DNA of 41,472 bases from Thiotrichaceae bacterium (GCA_011391085.1 JAABRD010000047.1:1-41472); one strand, 5' to 3'; positions 1 through 8,392 are shown, counted from the stretch's first letter. Notes: generated by a model not told the origin, from the sequence alone. Numbers and translations are program-made.

Positions 1-76
1 TTCCGTACTCCAACGGAATAAATTCCGTACTCCAACGGAATAAATTCCGTACTCCAACGGAATAAATTCCGTACTC
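1..76. repeat. 22-bp tandem repeat, about 3.5 copies
   Basis: The unit TTCCGTACTCCAACGGAATAAA starts at 1, 23, 45 and 67, with the last copy cut off. Each unit holds a TTCCG...CGGAA inverted repeat. The array runs off the left edge, so its full length is unknown. No coding sense was seen. Confidence 0.9.
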
Positions 77-127
77 CAGAGGCATCAGCCGGTGACGGGC
101 CACGACTTCCGGCTGAAGCCTCTAGTC
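77..127. repeat. Short palindromic repeat, 'AGAGGC-TCAGCCGG' family
   Basis: Arms of the type AGAGGCATCAGCCGG and CCGGCTGAAGCCTCTAG face each other around a short loop. The same arms recur at 7983-8160, 11840-12225, 22852-22870, 28925-29021 and 36529-36585, so this is a dispersed intergenic hairpin family. Confidence 0.75.
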
Positions 128-138
128 CCGCATGTTGT

Positions 139-190
139 AACTATCCACTATCCACTATCCACTATTCACTAAAACCACTATCCGCTAACA
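139..190. repeat. Heptamer tandem repeat (CACTATC) upstream of a gene
   Basis: Repeats of ACTATCC/ACTATTC run up to the start codon at 192. A near-identical tract lies at 39979-40018 just upstream of ftsB. In both places the tract ends ACTATCCGCTAA a few bases before an ATG. Confidence 0.8.
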
Positions 191-191
191 A

Positions 192-848
192 ATGAAAACC
201 CCCTCCCCCAAAATTGATTGGCACGCCTTTCGCGGCGCGCTAATTATACTACTTCTCAGCGTCCTCTTCGGTGCAGGGTTGATAGTCGCAAACCTGCAAT
301 ACCAAAAATACCAAGACACTTTGGAACGCGACCAACGCAATGCTTTGCGCGAAATTCAAGCGGAATATGGCAAAGTCCAAGAAGCCCTAGAACTTGTCGG
401 CAAAGGTTACTATGAGACCTTCAACAAGTTGACAGAACAATCTTTTTTTCAAGAAAAACCGGCCCTAACTATGGAGGAACAAAGGTTACAAATGGTGGCA
501 GAAATTAAATCAATTATTTCTAAACTGCCCAAATTTCCTACTCCCACCTCTTATGAACTGGCTGAAAAAACCATCTATACTGTACCAGATATTCCCGTTG
601 AACCTCAACTCAAAACGTATGAAACTAAATTAATTTTAAAAATGGGCCTCTTGCACGAGGAAGATATGCTAAAATTAATAACAGCAATAGAGTTTCAACA
701 ACTCCCTGGCCTGTTCAACTTACAAAAGTGTGAGTTGAAACGCAGACAAGAAACCATAGATGTTAAAAATGTTTCCAAGGCTTATATGGAGGCCTCTTGC
801 GTGTTAGCCTGGTATACTTCCACTATACAAATGGAAGAACCAGAATAA
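192..848 (+). CDS. PilO/GspM-like inner-membrane protein of a pseudopilin cluster
   Basis: This 218-residue protein has a short cytoplasmic N-terminus, one membrane segment at about residues 15-35, a charged coiled-coil-like stretch at about 38-66 and then a soluble, presumably periplasmic, domain. That layout resembles type IV pilus PilO or type II secretion GspM alignment proteins (about 200 residues), but no diagnostic motif was recognised. The assignment rests on topology and on the downstream prepilin genes on the same strand. A 307-bp gap with a MITE separates it from the next gene, so co-transcription is uncertain. The ATG follows a CACTATC repeat tract with no clear Shine-Dalgarno sequence. 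Confidence 0.5.
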   Translation: MKTPSPKIDWHAFRGALIILLLSVLFGAGLIVANLQYQKYQDTLERDQRNALREIQAEYGKVQEALELVGKGYYETFNKLTEQSFFQEKPALTMEEQRLQMVAEIKSIISKLPKFPTPTSYELAEKTIYTVPDIPVEPQLKTYETKLILKMGLLHEEDMLKLITAIEFQQLPGLFNLQKCELKRRQETIDVKNVSKAYMEASCVLAWYTSTIQMEEPE

Positions 849-861
849 ACTAAACCCTGGA

Positions 862-918
862 AGAAATCCAGGAGTTCAAAGTGTGGCTTTGCAAAGCTAC
901 GCTTTGGACTTCTGGGTC
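862..918. repeat. Palindromic repeat, 'GGAGTTCAAAG...CTTTGGACT' family
   Basis: Arms around AAAGTGTGGCTTTGCAAAGC and GCTACGCTTTGGACTTC form a hairpin after the stop codon. Related hairpins with GGAGTCCAAAGC arms lie at 18186-18240, 19991-20054 and 20641-20694. Confidence 0.7.
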
Positions 919-950
919 TAGGGCCGATGGTTGAAATGAAGAAATTCTAC

Positions 951-1138
951 AGGACTTACGCAACTGAGTTTGTCATTCTTTGATTTTAGACCCCCCTATC
1001 CCCCCGTACACGGGGGGGGAATGACTCCCCCCTCCGTACACGGGGGGAATGACTCCCCCTTATCCCCCTGTACACGGGGGGGAATGACTCCCTCCCCGCG
1101 TGGGGGGAGGGGTGGGGTGGGGTGACTGCGTAAGTCCT
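951..1138. repeat. MITE-like element with 12-bp terminal inverted repeats and a GC-rich core
   Basis: AGGACTTACGCA at 951-962 is matched in inverse by TGCGTAAGTCCT at 1127-1138. Between them lie several copies of a CCCCCGTACACGGGGG palindrome with long C and G runs. It fills most of the gap between the two small pilus-cluster genes. The core resembles that of the elements at 20499-20636, 28761-28898 and 35444-35522, but the ends differ. Confidence 0.75.
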
Positions 1139-1155
1139 ATTCTAAATAAATCAGT

Positions 1156-1581
1156 ATGTATATTCGAATTGTAGTTATATTAACCTTGAGTCTATTAACC
1201 CTGAGTCAAACGACATGGGCGGGGGGATTAGAAAGACTCTTTACCACCGCCCAAGAACGTCAACAGTTAAATGACCTCAGAACCAATCCACCGCCGCCAC
1301 CTGGCACGGAGGAACCTACGGCGCCGCGACAGATCACTTTTAATGGCCTGGTGACTCGCAGTGATGGTTCGACAACAGTTTGGATCAATGGCAGTGAAGA
1401 ATTGCACCAGTCAGGTTTTAACATTGACATCGACAAACGCGAGGACATCTCTGTACCTATTACGTTAATTAAAGCGAGACAAGAAATTTGGTTGAAACCA
1501 GGACAAACAGTCAGCACCCTAGACGGTAAAATTGTTGAAAATCAATCTTCAATTCCCAAATCGACTGATTCGGAACACTAA
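1156..1581 (+). CDS. Small secreted pilus-cluster protein, PilP/GspB/MshK-like
   Basis: This 141-residue protein starts with a Sec signal peptide (hydrophobic segment about 4-17, likely cleavage after TTWAG), has a proline-rich linker at about 46-55, and then a small beta-rich domain with 'GLVTRSDGSTTVWING' and a 'LKPGQTV' stretch. Such domains occur in PilP, GspB and MshK accessory proteins that bridge inner-membrane platform and secretin. The family match is by general pattern only. It ends one base before the start of the GspK-like gene (TAA at 1579-1581, ATG at 1583), so the two are probably translationally coupled. Confidence 0.45.
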   Translation: MYIRIVVILTLSLLTLSQTTWAGGLERLFTTAQERQQLNDLRTNPPPPPGTEEPTAPRQITFNGLVTRSDGSTTVWINGSEELHQSGFNIDIDKREDISVPITLIKARQEIWLKPGQTVSTLDGKIVENQSSIPKSTDSEH

Positions 1582-1582
1582 T

Positions 1583-3367
1583 ATGCACCACACTAAATAT
1601 CATACAGGCGCCGCGTTACTCATCTTCTTAACCGTTTTCGTGTTAGGAATCAGCGCCCTTTTGTTGTCTGCACTGAATCAACAAGATCAATGGAGTCTTG
1701 AAGAAGATGCCCAAACGACAAAAGTGTTAGCACAGGCTAAGGAGGTGTTGATTGGGTATGCGGTGAGTTTTGCTGATGATTCACTGGGTAATTATGGCTT
1801 TTTGCCTTGTCCGGACATCGGTCCTGACGAAGACGATGGACAAGCCAATTTCCCCGAAGGAGTCGACTATGGCAATAGCTGTGGGATCAATACCCTAACT
1901 CGAAAAAGATACCATAGTTCACTTGGCCGATTTCCATGGCGAACGCTAGGACTTCCCCCCTTACGCGATGGCGCCGGCGAATGTCTTTGGTATGCTATTT
2001 CAGGTAGTTACAAAGGCGCCTCCTCTGCCAAAGCTGAAATGCTAAATGAAGACAGTAACGGTTTGTTTCAAGTGTTTGCTTCTGATGGCACGACTCTTAA
2101 AACCGTACAACTCACAGGAGACACCCCAGAAACTCGTGCGGTTGCGGTCATTATTGCCCCAGGTAAAATGTTTCCTAATCAAAACCGAACACCAGAATCG
2201 AGTGGCGGTGTGGAAATTTGCGGCGGCAACTACAATGTTGCGAATTATTTGGAAACCGATGTTGCAGGTTTTAGTAACGTCCCTGATGAGATCAAAGAAT
2301 TTCTGACTGCCCAAGATACCCTTGCCCAAGACTTTAATAAATCTCATCGAATCAATGACAAAATCGCCTATATCTCCCGTGAAGAAATCTGGGAAGCGAT
2401 TCGGAAACGTTCGGATTTTTACAAAACCATGAGATGTCTCACCCAAATCACCGCGAATTGTGTAGCCGTCTATGCCAATACCAATACCAACTTTGCCACA
2501 GGCGACAAACGCTTGCCTTGGGCCGCGCCCATGGATTTGGATGATTATCGAGATGACACTGAATATGATGACGACAACACCTTTCTAGCGGGCCTTCTAC
2601 CAAATATCGTCAGCGATTCCAATACCCAAATAGGTAAGACGGTACCGACGGTCCCAAATTACTTAATCGTTGACCCTGACTCAGGAGACCCCACACCTCC
2701 AACTGAATGTAATTTTAGCGCGATTCAAAATAGTGAATTGACCGATTGCCAAACCTTTTTTAAACGTATCACTTCCTGTAACCCAAACTCCATAAATCCC
2801 AATGACAAAATTTGGTGTGATGAAGGACAGGTAACAACGGCAGAACGTTCTGACGCAACTTTTAACTATGCGTATTTTTATTCCACAGCCGTCAAGAATA
2901 GATGTTCACAAGACCCACCAATTCCTCCCCTAACTTCAGCAGAAGAAACACAATGTACTACCATCAGACAAATTAAAAATAGCAACCGTGCTATCAAGAC
3001 TTTTAGACCCTTATGGAACAACTGGAAAGACCACCTATTTTACGCCGTTGCAAATGCCTATAAACCCGATGCAACCTTGCCCATACCGTCTTGTGACAAC
3101 ACCAATTGTTTGCAATTCACTAAAACCAATCCAACCACTGGCGCAGTCACCGCCGAAAAATGTGCGGCAGTGGTCATCTTTGCAGGAAAACGATTGGCTA
3201 ACCAAAATGGGCGTAATGCACCGCCACCTATCGGTGACCCAGACACGAAATCAGATTTCCGCAATTACCTGGAAGGAGACAATGCAACTCATGGCAATGG
3301 TCGATACCAACAATTGAGTATCTCTGACCAATTTAACGATATTGTTTATTGTATTAAAGGCGAATAG
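1583..3367 (+). CDS. Large GspK/PilX-like pseudopilin with a duplicated head domain
   Basis: The 594-residue protein begins with a short leader and a prepilin-like helix, HTG^AALLIFLTVFVLGI, lacking the usual Glu at mature position 5, as in GspK and PilX. The start at 1583 is chosen over an in-frame upstream ATG at 1532 because it puts the leader at normal length and abuts the preceding stop. After the helix come the signatures shared with the three downstream prepilins: a KEVLIGYA helix, LPCP, FPWRTLGL and VAVIIAPGK. A second, shorter half (about residues 480-594) repeats the pattern with LWNNWKDHLFYAV and AAVVIFAGK, followed by NYLEGDN (compare NYLETDV in the first half). It probably works as a large minor subunit that caps or starts a pseudopilus. 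The link to the neighbours is seen in the sequence; the role is inferred. Confidence 0.6.
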   Translation: MHHTKYHTGAALLIFLTVFVLGISALLLSALNQQDQWSLEEDAQTTKVLAQAKEVLIGYAVSFADDSLGNYGFLPCPDIGPDEDDGQANFPEGVDYGNSCGINTLTRKRYHSSLGRFPWRTLGLPPLRDGAGECLWYAISGSYKGASSAKAEMLNEDSNGLFQVFASDGTTLKTVQLTGDTPETRAVAVIIAPGKMFPNQNRTPESSGGVEICGGNYNVANYLETDVAGFSNVPDEIKEFLTAQDTLAQDFNKSHRINDKIAYISREEIWEAIRKRSDFYKTMRCLTQITANCVAVYANTNTNFATGDKRLPWAAPMDLDDYRDDTEYDDDNTFLAGLLPNIVSDSNTQIGKTVPTVPNYLIVDPDSGDPTPPTECNFSAIQNSELTDCQTFFKRITSCNPNSINPNDKIWCDEGQVTTAERSDATFNYAYFYSTAVKNRCSQDPPIPPLTSAEETQCTTIRQIKNSNRAIKTFRPLWNNWKDHLFYAVANAYKPDATLPIPSCDNTNCLQFTKTNPTTGAVTAEKCAAVVIFAGKRLANQNGRNAPPPIGDPDTKSDFRNYLEGDNATHGNGRYQQLSISDQFNDIVYCIKGE

Positions 3368-3492
3368 CCACTGATTAACGGTTTCTGATTTTACAGAGGC
3401 TTAGATTTCATAAAACAAACTTGGTTTCTTAAATCGGAAATCACCATCACACACTTACTTATCAACCACCAAACTAAACGAGGGAAATTAAT

Positions 3493-4413
3493 ATGAAACA
3501 CCAAACTGGCTTTACTCTCATTGAAATTGCCGTAGTCATTACCATCATCGGCCTCCTTGTCGGTAGCCTAATGATCCCGCTGGCTACCCAGATTGACAAC
3601 GCCAAAATCCAAAACACCAATGACATTTTGGCCCAAGTCAAAGAAGCCCTGCTGCGTTACGCCTCCACCAACAAACGTCTTCCTTGCCCTGCCAACGCAA
3701 CCGATACAGGTTTGGAAGATACCACTCTGTGTAGTCAACAAGGCAACCTCCCTTGGGCTACGTTAGGCGTAAGCAAATCCGACGCCTGGGGGCATCCCTT
3801 CCAATACCGCGTCTATGAGACCTATGCCCAAGCCAATGGCTTATGTCTCCCTAATAACACACTTGCGGGAATCTGCTTACCCCCGACATCGACTGATTTG
3901 GCCATAGAAATAGAAAATGCTACGATTCTTTCAGATGTCGCAGTGGTCGTTTTCTCTTATGGCAAAAATGGACACCATGACGACCTACAAGCCCTTAGCA
4001 ACATCCTGTGGCGCACTGCGGTTGCGGCCAGCCCGGATTCCTACCCTTGCGTCGGCGGCACCAAACAGTGCTATGCCAAAGGCAACTATATACCCAATAG
4101 TTTTGATGACAACTTCACCTGGTTGACTCGTTCCACCTTGGTTGACCATCTGGTGACCGCAGGTAAAATGCAGATTGCGGTCTCCCAAGAGGAAACGACT
4201 TTGCCAGTGAACAACGGAATCGTGTCACTTCAAACCAACACCACAGGCACATTTAATTGCACGGATTTCCCAAATTGGGGAGGTTGCGTTAGAGACCAAC
4301 AAATCGATTGGTGTCAAGACAACTGCCCAGAACTACAAGGAGGTAATGGTAACGGTTCTGGAGAAGAACCTTTCATGCGAGACGTCGGCAATACCACAGG
4401 ACCCGCCCAATAA
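3493..4413 (+). CDS. Type IV prepilin-like protein with C-terminal extension
   Basis: The N-terminus MKHQTG^FTLIEIAVV is a textbook class III prepilin signal with Glu at mature position 5 and a hydrophobic helix. It is preceded by a GAGGGAAA ribosome binding site. The head domain has the local family signatures RLPCP, TLC, LPWATLGV, DAWGHPFQYRV, VVVFSYGKNG and FDDNFTWL. The Cys in LPCP and the following Cys probably form a disulfide. At 306 residues it is longer than its two paralogues because of a tail of about 80 residues rich in Cys, Asn and Gly. Processing by a PilD-type peptidase and assembly in a pseudopilus are expected from the family; no peptidase or ATPase gene is in the window. Confidence 0.8.
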   Translation: MKHQTGFTLIEIAVVITIIGLLVGSLMIPLATQIDNAKIQNTNDILAQVKEALLRYASTNKRLPCPANATDTGLEDTTLCSQQGNLPWATLGVSKSDAWGHPFQYRVYETYAQANGLCLPNNTLAGICLPPTSTDLAIEIENATILSDVAVVVFSYGKNGHHDDLQALSNILWRTAVAASPDSYPCVGGTKQCYAKGNYIPNSFDDNFTWLTRSTLVDHLVTAGKMQIAVSQEETTLPVNNGIVSLQTNTTGTFNCTDFPNWGGCVRDQQIDWCQDNCPELQGGNGNGSGEEPFMRDVGNTTGPAQ

Positions 4414-4592
4414 CTATCGTAATGTGCGTCTTTCAACTCAGATAATTTTAAATACCTGTGCATAACAAACCTGGCATTTGGAAACGGAGTCCCAAAACCC
4501 GTTTTGGGATTCCAACTACCAGATTGGTTTTGCACAAGCACTGACAAGCACTTATATGATGTGTAATGTGTAAGACGCACCCTACATAAAAG
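4414..4592. repeat. Intergenic repeats between prepilin genes
   Basis: This stretch holds a hairpin around GGAGTCCCAAAACCCGTTTTGGGATTCC (split here by its centre, about 4487-4515) and a GTGCGTCTT...AAGACGCACCCTAC pair at about 4423 and 4571. No gene was seen. Confidence 0.55.
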
Positions 4593-4757
4593 GGTAGTGA
4601 TGCAATCTGGGTGAAATATCGTGCGGTTTCTCTTAGGTCTGGAACTGTGATTTAGATGATTAAATGAAGGCTATGAAAGGAGGCTTGACTAATCAGAGTC
4701 CATCTGAAAATCATTCTAATCAGAGTTCAGACAGAGAACCCACATTGCATCACTACC
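4593..4757. mobile_element. 165-bp MITE of the GGTAGTG family with 8-bp target duplication
   Basis: Ends are GGTAGTGATGCAATCTGGGT and, inverted, CCCACATTGCATCACTACC. The element is flanked on both sides by CATAAAAG (4585-4592 and 4758-4765). A same-length relative lies in inverted orientation at 17417-17581 with its own, different flanking duplication. It contains no transposase. Confidence 0.9.
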
Positions 4758-4861
4758 CATAAAAGATAATCTTTTCCATTGTTATCAAACCGTTACAAAC
4801 TTTAGAACCCCGTTCACCATTGCCCAGGCAACCTCTCCAATTTCACTTTAGGAGAAAATGA

Positions 4862-5500
4862 ATGAAAACTTATCCAGGTTTCACTCTTATCGAAATGGCT
4901 ATAACCATAGCTATTCTTAGCTTCGTGCTAGGTGGCTTATTAATTCCATTGACTACTCAAATTAGTCAACAACGAATCAATCTCACACAACAACGTTTAG
5001 AGGAAATCAAAGAAGCGTTGTTGGGATTTGCGATTCTTTACAAACGCTTGCCTTGTCCTGCTAGTGATGTTCAATTGGGTAGGGAAAATTCTACGCTTTG
5101 TGAAAAAGAAGGTTACTTACCTTGGGCCGTCTTAGGTGTGGGGAGATATGACGGCTGGGGGCGTCCTTTTCGCTATCGTCCTGAAGACGAATTCGTAGCG
5201 GACATTAAGGCAAATCAAAATTCTGGTTTGGAAGTCATCGATCATGCCAAAAACCCATGTGATGCGGCGAATAACTGTCATTACGTTGCCAAAAAAGCCG
5301 GTAGTAACGCAGATTCACGCGTGGTAGCCATCATTTTTTCCTACGGTAACAATGGCGTTCCCGACAGTGGAAATGACGACTTGAACAAAACTTACATTCA
5401 AGACCTCAAGTATAGAGAAAATGGTTTTGATGATGTTCTCACTTGGCTATCGGTCAATATATTAACCACCCGTCTCGTCGCCGTTGGCAAATGGCCATGA
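4862..5500 (+). CDS. Type IV prepilin-like protein
   Basis: The 212-residue product has the prepilin signal MKTYPG^FTLIEMAIT, Glu at mature position 5, and a strong AGGAGAA ribosome binding site. The head shows KEALLGFA, RLPCP, TLC, YLPWAVLGV, DGWGRPFRYRP, VAIIFSYGNNG and FDDVLTWLS in the same order as in the genes at 3493 and 5594. It lacks the long Cys-rich tail of the 3493 product. The three are paralogues from tandem duplication. It is probably a pilus or pseudopilus subunit exported through the inner membrane. The 448-bp gap upstream holds a MITE, so it may have its own promoter. Confidence 0.8.
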   Translation: MKTYPGFTLIEMAITIAILSFVLGGLLIPLTTQISQQRINLTQQRLEEIKEALLGFAILYKRLPCPASDVQLGRENSTLCEKEGYLPWAVLGVGRYDGWGRPFRYRPEDEFVADIKANQNSGLEVIDHAKNPCDAANNCHYVAKKAGSNADSRVVAIIFSYGNNGVPDSGNDDLNKTYIQDLKYRENGFDDVLTWLSVNILTTRLVAVGKWP

Positions 5501-5502
5501 GG

Positions 5503-5540
5503 TGCTAAGAAACTCAGTTTCTCACCAAAACTGAGTTTCT
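5503..5540. repeat. GAAACTCAGTTTC repeat
   Basis: Two copies of a GAAACTCAGTTTCTC-type short palindrome lie just after the prepilin stop. Similar palindromes occur at 10993-11030 and 18800-18832. They may act in RNA 3' end formation, but no T-tract follows. Confidence 0.5.
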
Positions 5541-5593
5541 CATACCCTATTGCAAAATCCCGTTTCCCAAGACACCAAACAGGTAATCACCAA

Positions 5594-6283
5594 ATGACAA
5601 ACAAATCTCAAGGCTTCACCCTTATTGAAATGGCCGTCGTATTGGTTATCATGGGCATCCTAGTCGGCGGATTGTTAACGTCGTTTTCAAAACGAACCGA
5701 TCAGCAAAGAATAGAATTAACCCAGCGACGCTTAGACAAAATCAAAGAGGCATTGCTAGGATATGCCGTCACGTATGGCCGGCTACCTTGTCCTGCCGAG
5801 AACCTCAATGGTACGGAAGCCACCAGAACCGTCTCAAATGTTTGTGACACTTATGACAACGTTGACAGTTATTTGCCCTGGGTGACTTTAGGGGTGGAAC
5901 AAGCAGACGCCTGGGGACGACCTTTTCGGTACCGGGTCGATGGGGCGTTTAGTGATAACAAGATTGTCACCTTCGCCACCGAAAGGGGATTGCAAGTGAC
6001 AGATCGGTTGGGTAAAGAATTGAATATTTCAGATGATGCCACCTATCTGTCTAACATTGTCGCCATTGTCTTTTCTTGTGGCAAAAATGGACGACCCGAT
6101 GAAGATAACGATGCTGACGGCACTCTCAACACCGATGCGGTCTGCCAAAATCTAGCCAATGCCCCTAAAGATTATTATGTCCAGGATGTGTATGTCGAAA
6201 ATCAATTTGATGACATACTCGTATGGCTTCCAAAATCGTTGTTAATTAACCGCCTCGTCGCGTCAGGAAGCTGGCAAAATTAA
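5594..6283 (+). CDS. Type IV prepilin-like protein
   Basis: The 229-residue protein starts MTNKSQG^FTLIEMAVV, again a class III signal with Glu at mature position 5. It carries the family signatures KEALLGYA, RLPCP, a following Cys, YLPWVTLGV, DAWGRPFRYRV, VAIVFSCGKNG and FDDILVWLP. The segment between LPCP and LPW is longer than in the 4862 product. It is the last gene of the cluster and is followed by three tandem palindromes that could end transcription. Paralogy with its two neighbours is clear by eye; the exact pilus system cannot be named. Confidence 0.8.
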   Translation: MTNKSQGFTLIEMAVVLVIMGILVGGLLTSFSKRTDQQRIELTQRRLDKIKEALLGYAVTYGRLPCPAENLNGTEATRTVSNVCDTYDNVDSYLPWVTLGVEQADAWGRPFRYRVDGAFSDNKIVTFATERGLQVTDRLGKELNISDDATYLSNIVAIVFSCGKNGRPDEDNDADGTLNTDAVCQNLANAPKDYYVQDVYVENQFDDILVWLPKSLLINRLVASGSWQN

Positions 6284-6299
6284 CCCCCAATCAGTCACC

Positions 6300-6431
6300 A
6301 AACCTGACAGGTCTGTGAGACCTGTCAGGTTTAAACCATGACCTTACCACACCTGACAGGTCTGTGAGACCTGTCAGGTTTAAACCATGATCTTACCAAA
6401 CCTGACAGGTCTGTGAGACCTGTCAGGTTTA
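6300..6431. repeat. Three tandem 49-bp units, each a long perfect palindrome
   Basis: ACCTGACAGGTCT-GTG-AGACCTGTCAGGT recurs at 6302, 6351 and 6400 with a period of 49 bp. Each is an almost perfect hairpin with a 3-nt loop. The array lies between convergent genes (prepilin on plus, lipid kinase on minus), so it may serve as a two-way transcription or RNA-decay barrier. Confidence 0.85.
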
Positions 6432-6472
6432 AACCATGACCTTGTGAATCAATACCGAATTTTCTGAAGAAC

Positions 6473-7342
6473 TCAACACAACACTCGAAGTGCCCCCGGC
6501 AATATCTTAACTGTGACAGGCGTCGTCAAAGTTGTCAACTCCCCATCCAATGTAATTGGCAAGGGCTGGGGACTGTCCAATTGCACCGTCGTCCCTTGGG
6601 CAGTGAGAATCTTGGACATCTTAACATGACGCCCCGTTTTCACTTGGGTAAACGTGAAAACCGCTTGCGGGAAGCGCATGGCGGGGATGATACAAATATC
6701 TAACAAACCGTCATCCACTAGGGCTGAAGGCGTGATCGGAATACCGCCGGCGTAGGTTCGCGTATTAGTGATGGCGGCAAACAAGATGTCATCGTTGAAA
6801 TGTAAATCACCACTGTTGAGGGTCAGGTGACGCGGTTGATAACTCATCAACGTTCGTACCACTGACCAGCTATATAGAAGGTTACTGCGACGCCATTTAG
6901 AGGAGTTGATGTACTGTAAAGCAGGAGTGTCTAAACCAACACCTAACACACAGCAGTAAATGCGATTGCCGACTTGACCTACATCCAGGTGACGAATACG
7001 TTTCGCGGCCAGCCTGTTAACCACGGCTTCAAGGTCTTTGGGTAAGCCAATACAGGTGGCAATGTCGTTGCCAGTGCCAACAGGGATGATACCTAATGCG
7101 GTTTGCGTTCCTGCTAAACCATTGGCGGCAAAATGGATGGTGCCATCGCCACCTGCAACAATGACTTGTTCAAAATTTAAGTGTGCCGCCTGTGCTGCAA
7201 GTTCGGTAAGATGTTCTGGAGTGCGGCTTTCCACCCATTCAGCAGTTGGAAAAGCGGAAGTCAAGAGGGAACGTATGTTGGCCATTTGCGCCTGGGCTTG
7301 ACCCGCGCCGGCGGTGGGATTGGTGATGATACGGGTACTCAT
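6473..7342 (-). CDS. YegS/DagK-type lipid kinase
   Basis: The 289-residue protein has the diacylglycerol kinase catalytic fold. The N-terminal ITNPTAG nucleotide-binding strand, GGDGT at about 64-68 and GTGND at about 89-93 are all present. Its length is normal for the bacterial YegS/DgkB family, which phosphorylates diacylglycerol, phosphatidylglycerol or sphingoid lipids in an ATP- and Mg-dependent reaction at the inner membrane. The substrate cannot be told from sequence. It lies 74 bp downstream of sdhE on the same strand, so they may share a transcript. Confidence 0.85.
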   Translation of the reverse strand: MSTRIITNPTAGAGQAQAQMANIRSLLTSAFPTAEWVESRTPEHLTELAAQAAHLNFEQVIVAGGDGTIHFAANGLAGTQTALGIIPVGTGNDIATCIGLPKDLEAVVNRLAAKRIRHLDVGQVGNRIYCCVLGVGLDTPALQYINSSKWRRSNLLYSWSVVRTLMSYQPRHLTLNSGDLHFNDDILFAAITNTRTYAGGIPITPSALVDDGLLDICIIPAMRFPQAVFTFTQVKTGRHVKMSKILTAQGTTVQLDSPQPLPITLDGELTTLTTPVTVKILPGALRVLC

Positions 7343-7416
7343 GGTTTGAATCAGAATGGGTTGGAGTGGTAGTGAAAAAGATGCGTGGGACGCACCCTAC
7401 GTTTTTTCCTATTTTC

Positions 7417-7659
7417 CTATTTGACTCTCAATTGTTTGAGTTCTTCTATCAAGTTCCGCAGAGTCTCCTCAGCGGGAGTCTCTTGCCCGATCATATAACT
7501 GTACAAATCAATATCTGGCAGTTCTAACAAAACCTGAAAAGTGTGTTGGGTGGCAGTTGATGCGTGCGGATATTGTTGTTCTAAATAACGGGTTAGCAAC
7601 AAATCGAGTTCTTTCATGCCGCGTCGACATTGCCATTTGAGTTTAGAAATATGGTTCAT
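7417..7659 (-). CDS. sdhE: Succinate dehydrogenase flavinylation factor SdhE
   Basis: The 80-residue product starts MNHISKLKWQCRRGMKELD; the RGxxE motif, here RRGMKELD, is the signature of SdhE/Sdh5/YgfY. It helps attach FAD covalently to SdhA. The start at 7659 gives the normal family length; an in-frame ATG 45 bases upstream would add a foreign hydrophobic leader. It is divergent from, and about 730 bp away from, sdhCDAB, which supports the call. The MITE-rich gap means the two may be controlled separately. Confidence 0.88.
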   Translation of the reverse strand: MNHISKLKWQCRRGMKELDLLLTRYLEQQYPHASTATQHTFQVLLELPDIDLYSYMIGQETPAEETLRNLIEELKQLRVK

Positions 7660-8392
7660 AGAGATAAGGAAAAACAGAGGTGAGGAGAAACCGAGTTTTT
7701 CCAAAAATTCGGTTTCTATGACATGAACAGTATCGACAAAATTTCCAAAAATGTTCCACTTCCTTCACATGATGTGCAGTGTGATAAAAGTGGAGTTGGA
7801 GTTCCAAACATTCTAAATATCAGATGGGGTTGGCATTCAAACCGATTTTCTTAGCGCATCTTGTATAAAGTGAATACAACACAGGCTTGCCTGAGTATGT
7901 AACATTATTATGAATATACCTTGTATGCAACATCCATTTTGGTAGTGTTATAGGCCTCCTAAGATTCCCGTAAATTTCGACTGTTGGAGTAGAGGCTTTA
8001 GCCGGTGGAGTAGAGGCTTTAGCCGGTGGGGGCGGCACCCAATTAAACGTCGGGACAAACCCACCGGCTAAAGCCTCTACTCCAACGTTTCAAACCCACT
8101 GGCTAAAGCCTCTATTCCAACGTTTCAAACCCACCGGCGAAAGCCTCTACTCCAACATTTCTTAAATATGGAATATAGCTTTGGCGGTTTCACGCACGAA
8201 AATAGATGTTGCTGACCAGGTAATTATAAAACAACTAAAATTTTTTTTGTTGCATAGCAATAAAAATCTATTGCATTCGAACTTATAAGTCTGTACCTTA
8301 TTGCACTGCAACATTCTTATCATAATTCATTAAATTCATTGTTCATTATTCGTTATTCATTATTCATTGATTTTACTAGGAGTTGACCACGT
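7660..8392. promoter_or_regulatory. Long intergenic region between sdhE and sdhC, with hairpin repeats
   Basis: No gene was found in these 733 bp. At 7983-8160 lie five arms of the TAGAGGCTTTAGCCGGTGG / CCACCGGCTAAAGCCTCTA family in both orientations. From about 8170 to 8390 the DNA is AT-rich, ends in repeated ATTCATT units (about 8326-8372), and should hold the sdhC promoter, though no single -35/-10 pair stands out. An AGGAG sequence at about 8377-8382 is the likely sdhC ribosome binding site. Confidence 0.5.

Noticed and set aside
1-76. Possible CRISPR or origin iterons
   Set aside because: The 22-bp units are directly joined with no spacers, and no replication gene is near.
1532-1582. 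17-residue upstream extension of the GspK-like protein
   Set aside because: It overlaps the preceding gene and would bury the prepilin leader.
6300-6431. Possible CRISPR array
   Set aside because: Only three units exist, the whole 49-bp unit including the 'spacer' is repeated, and the repeat is a full palindrome. No cas gene is nearby.
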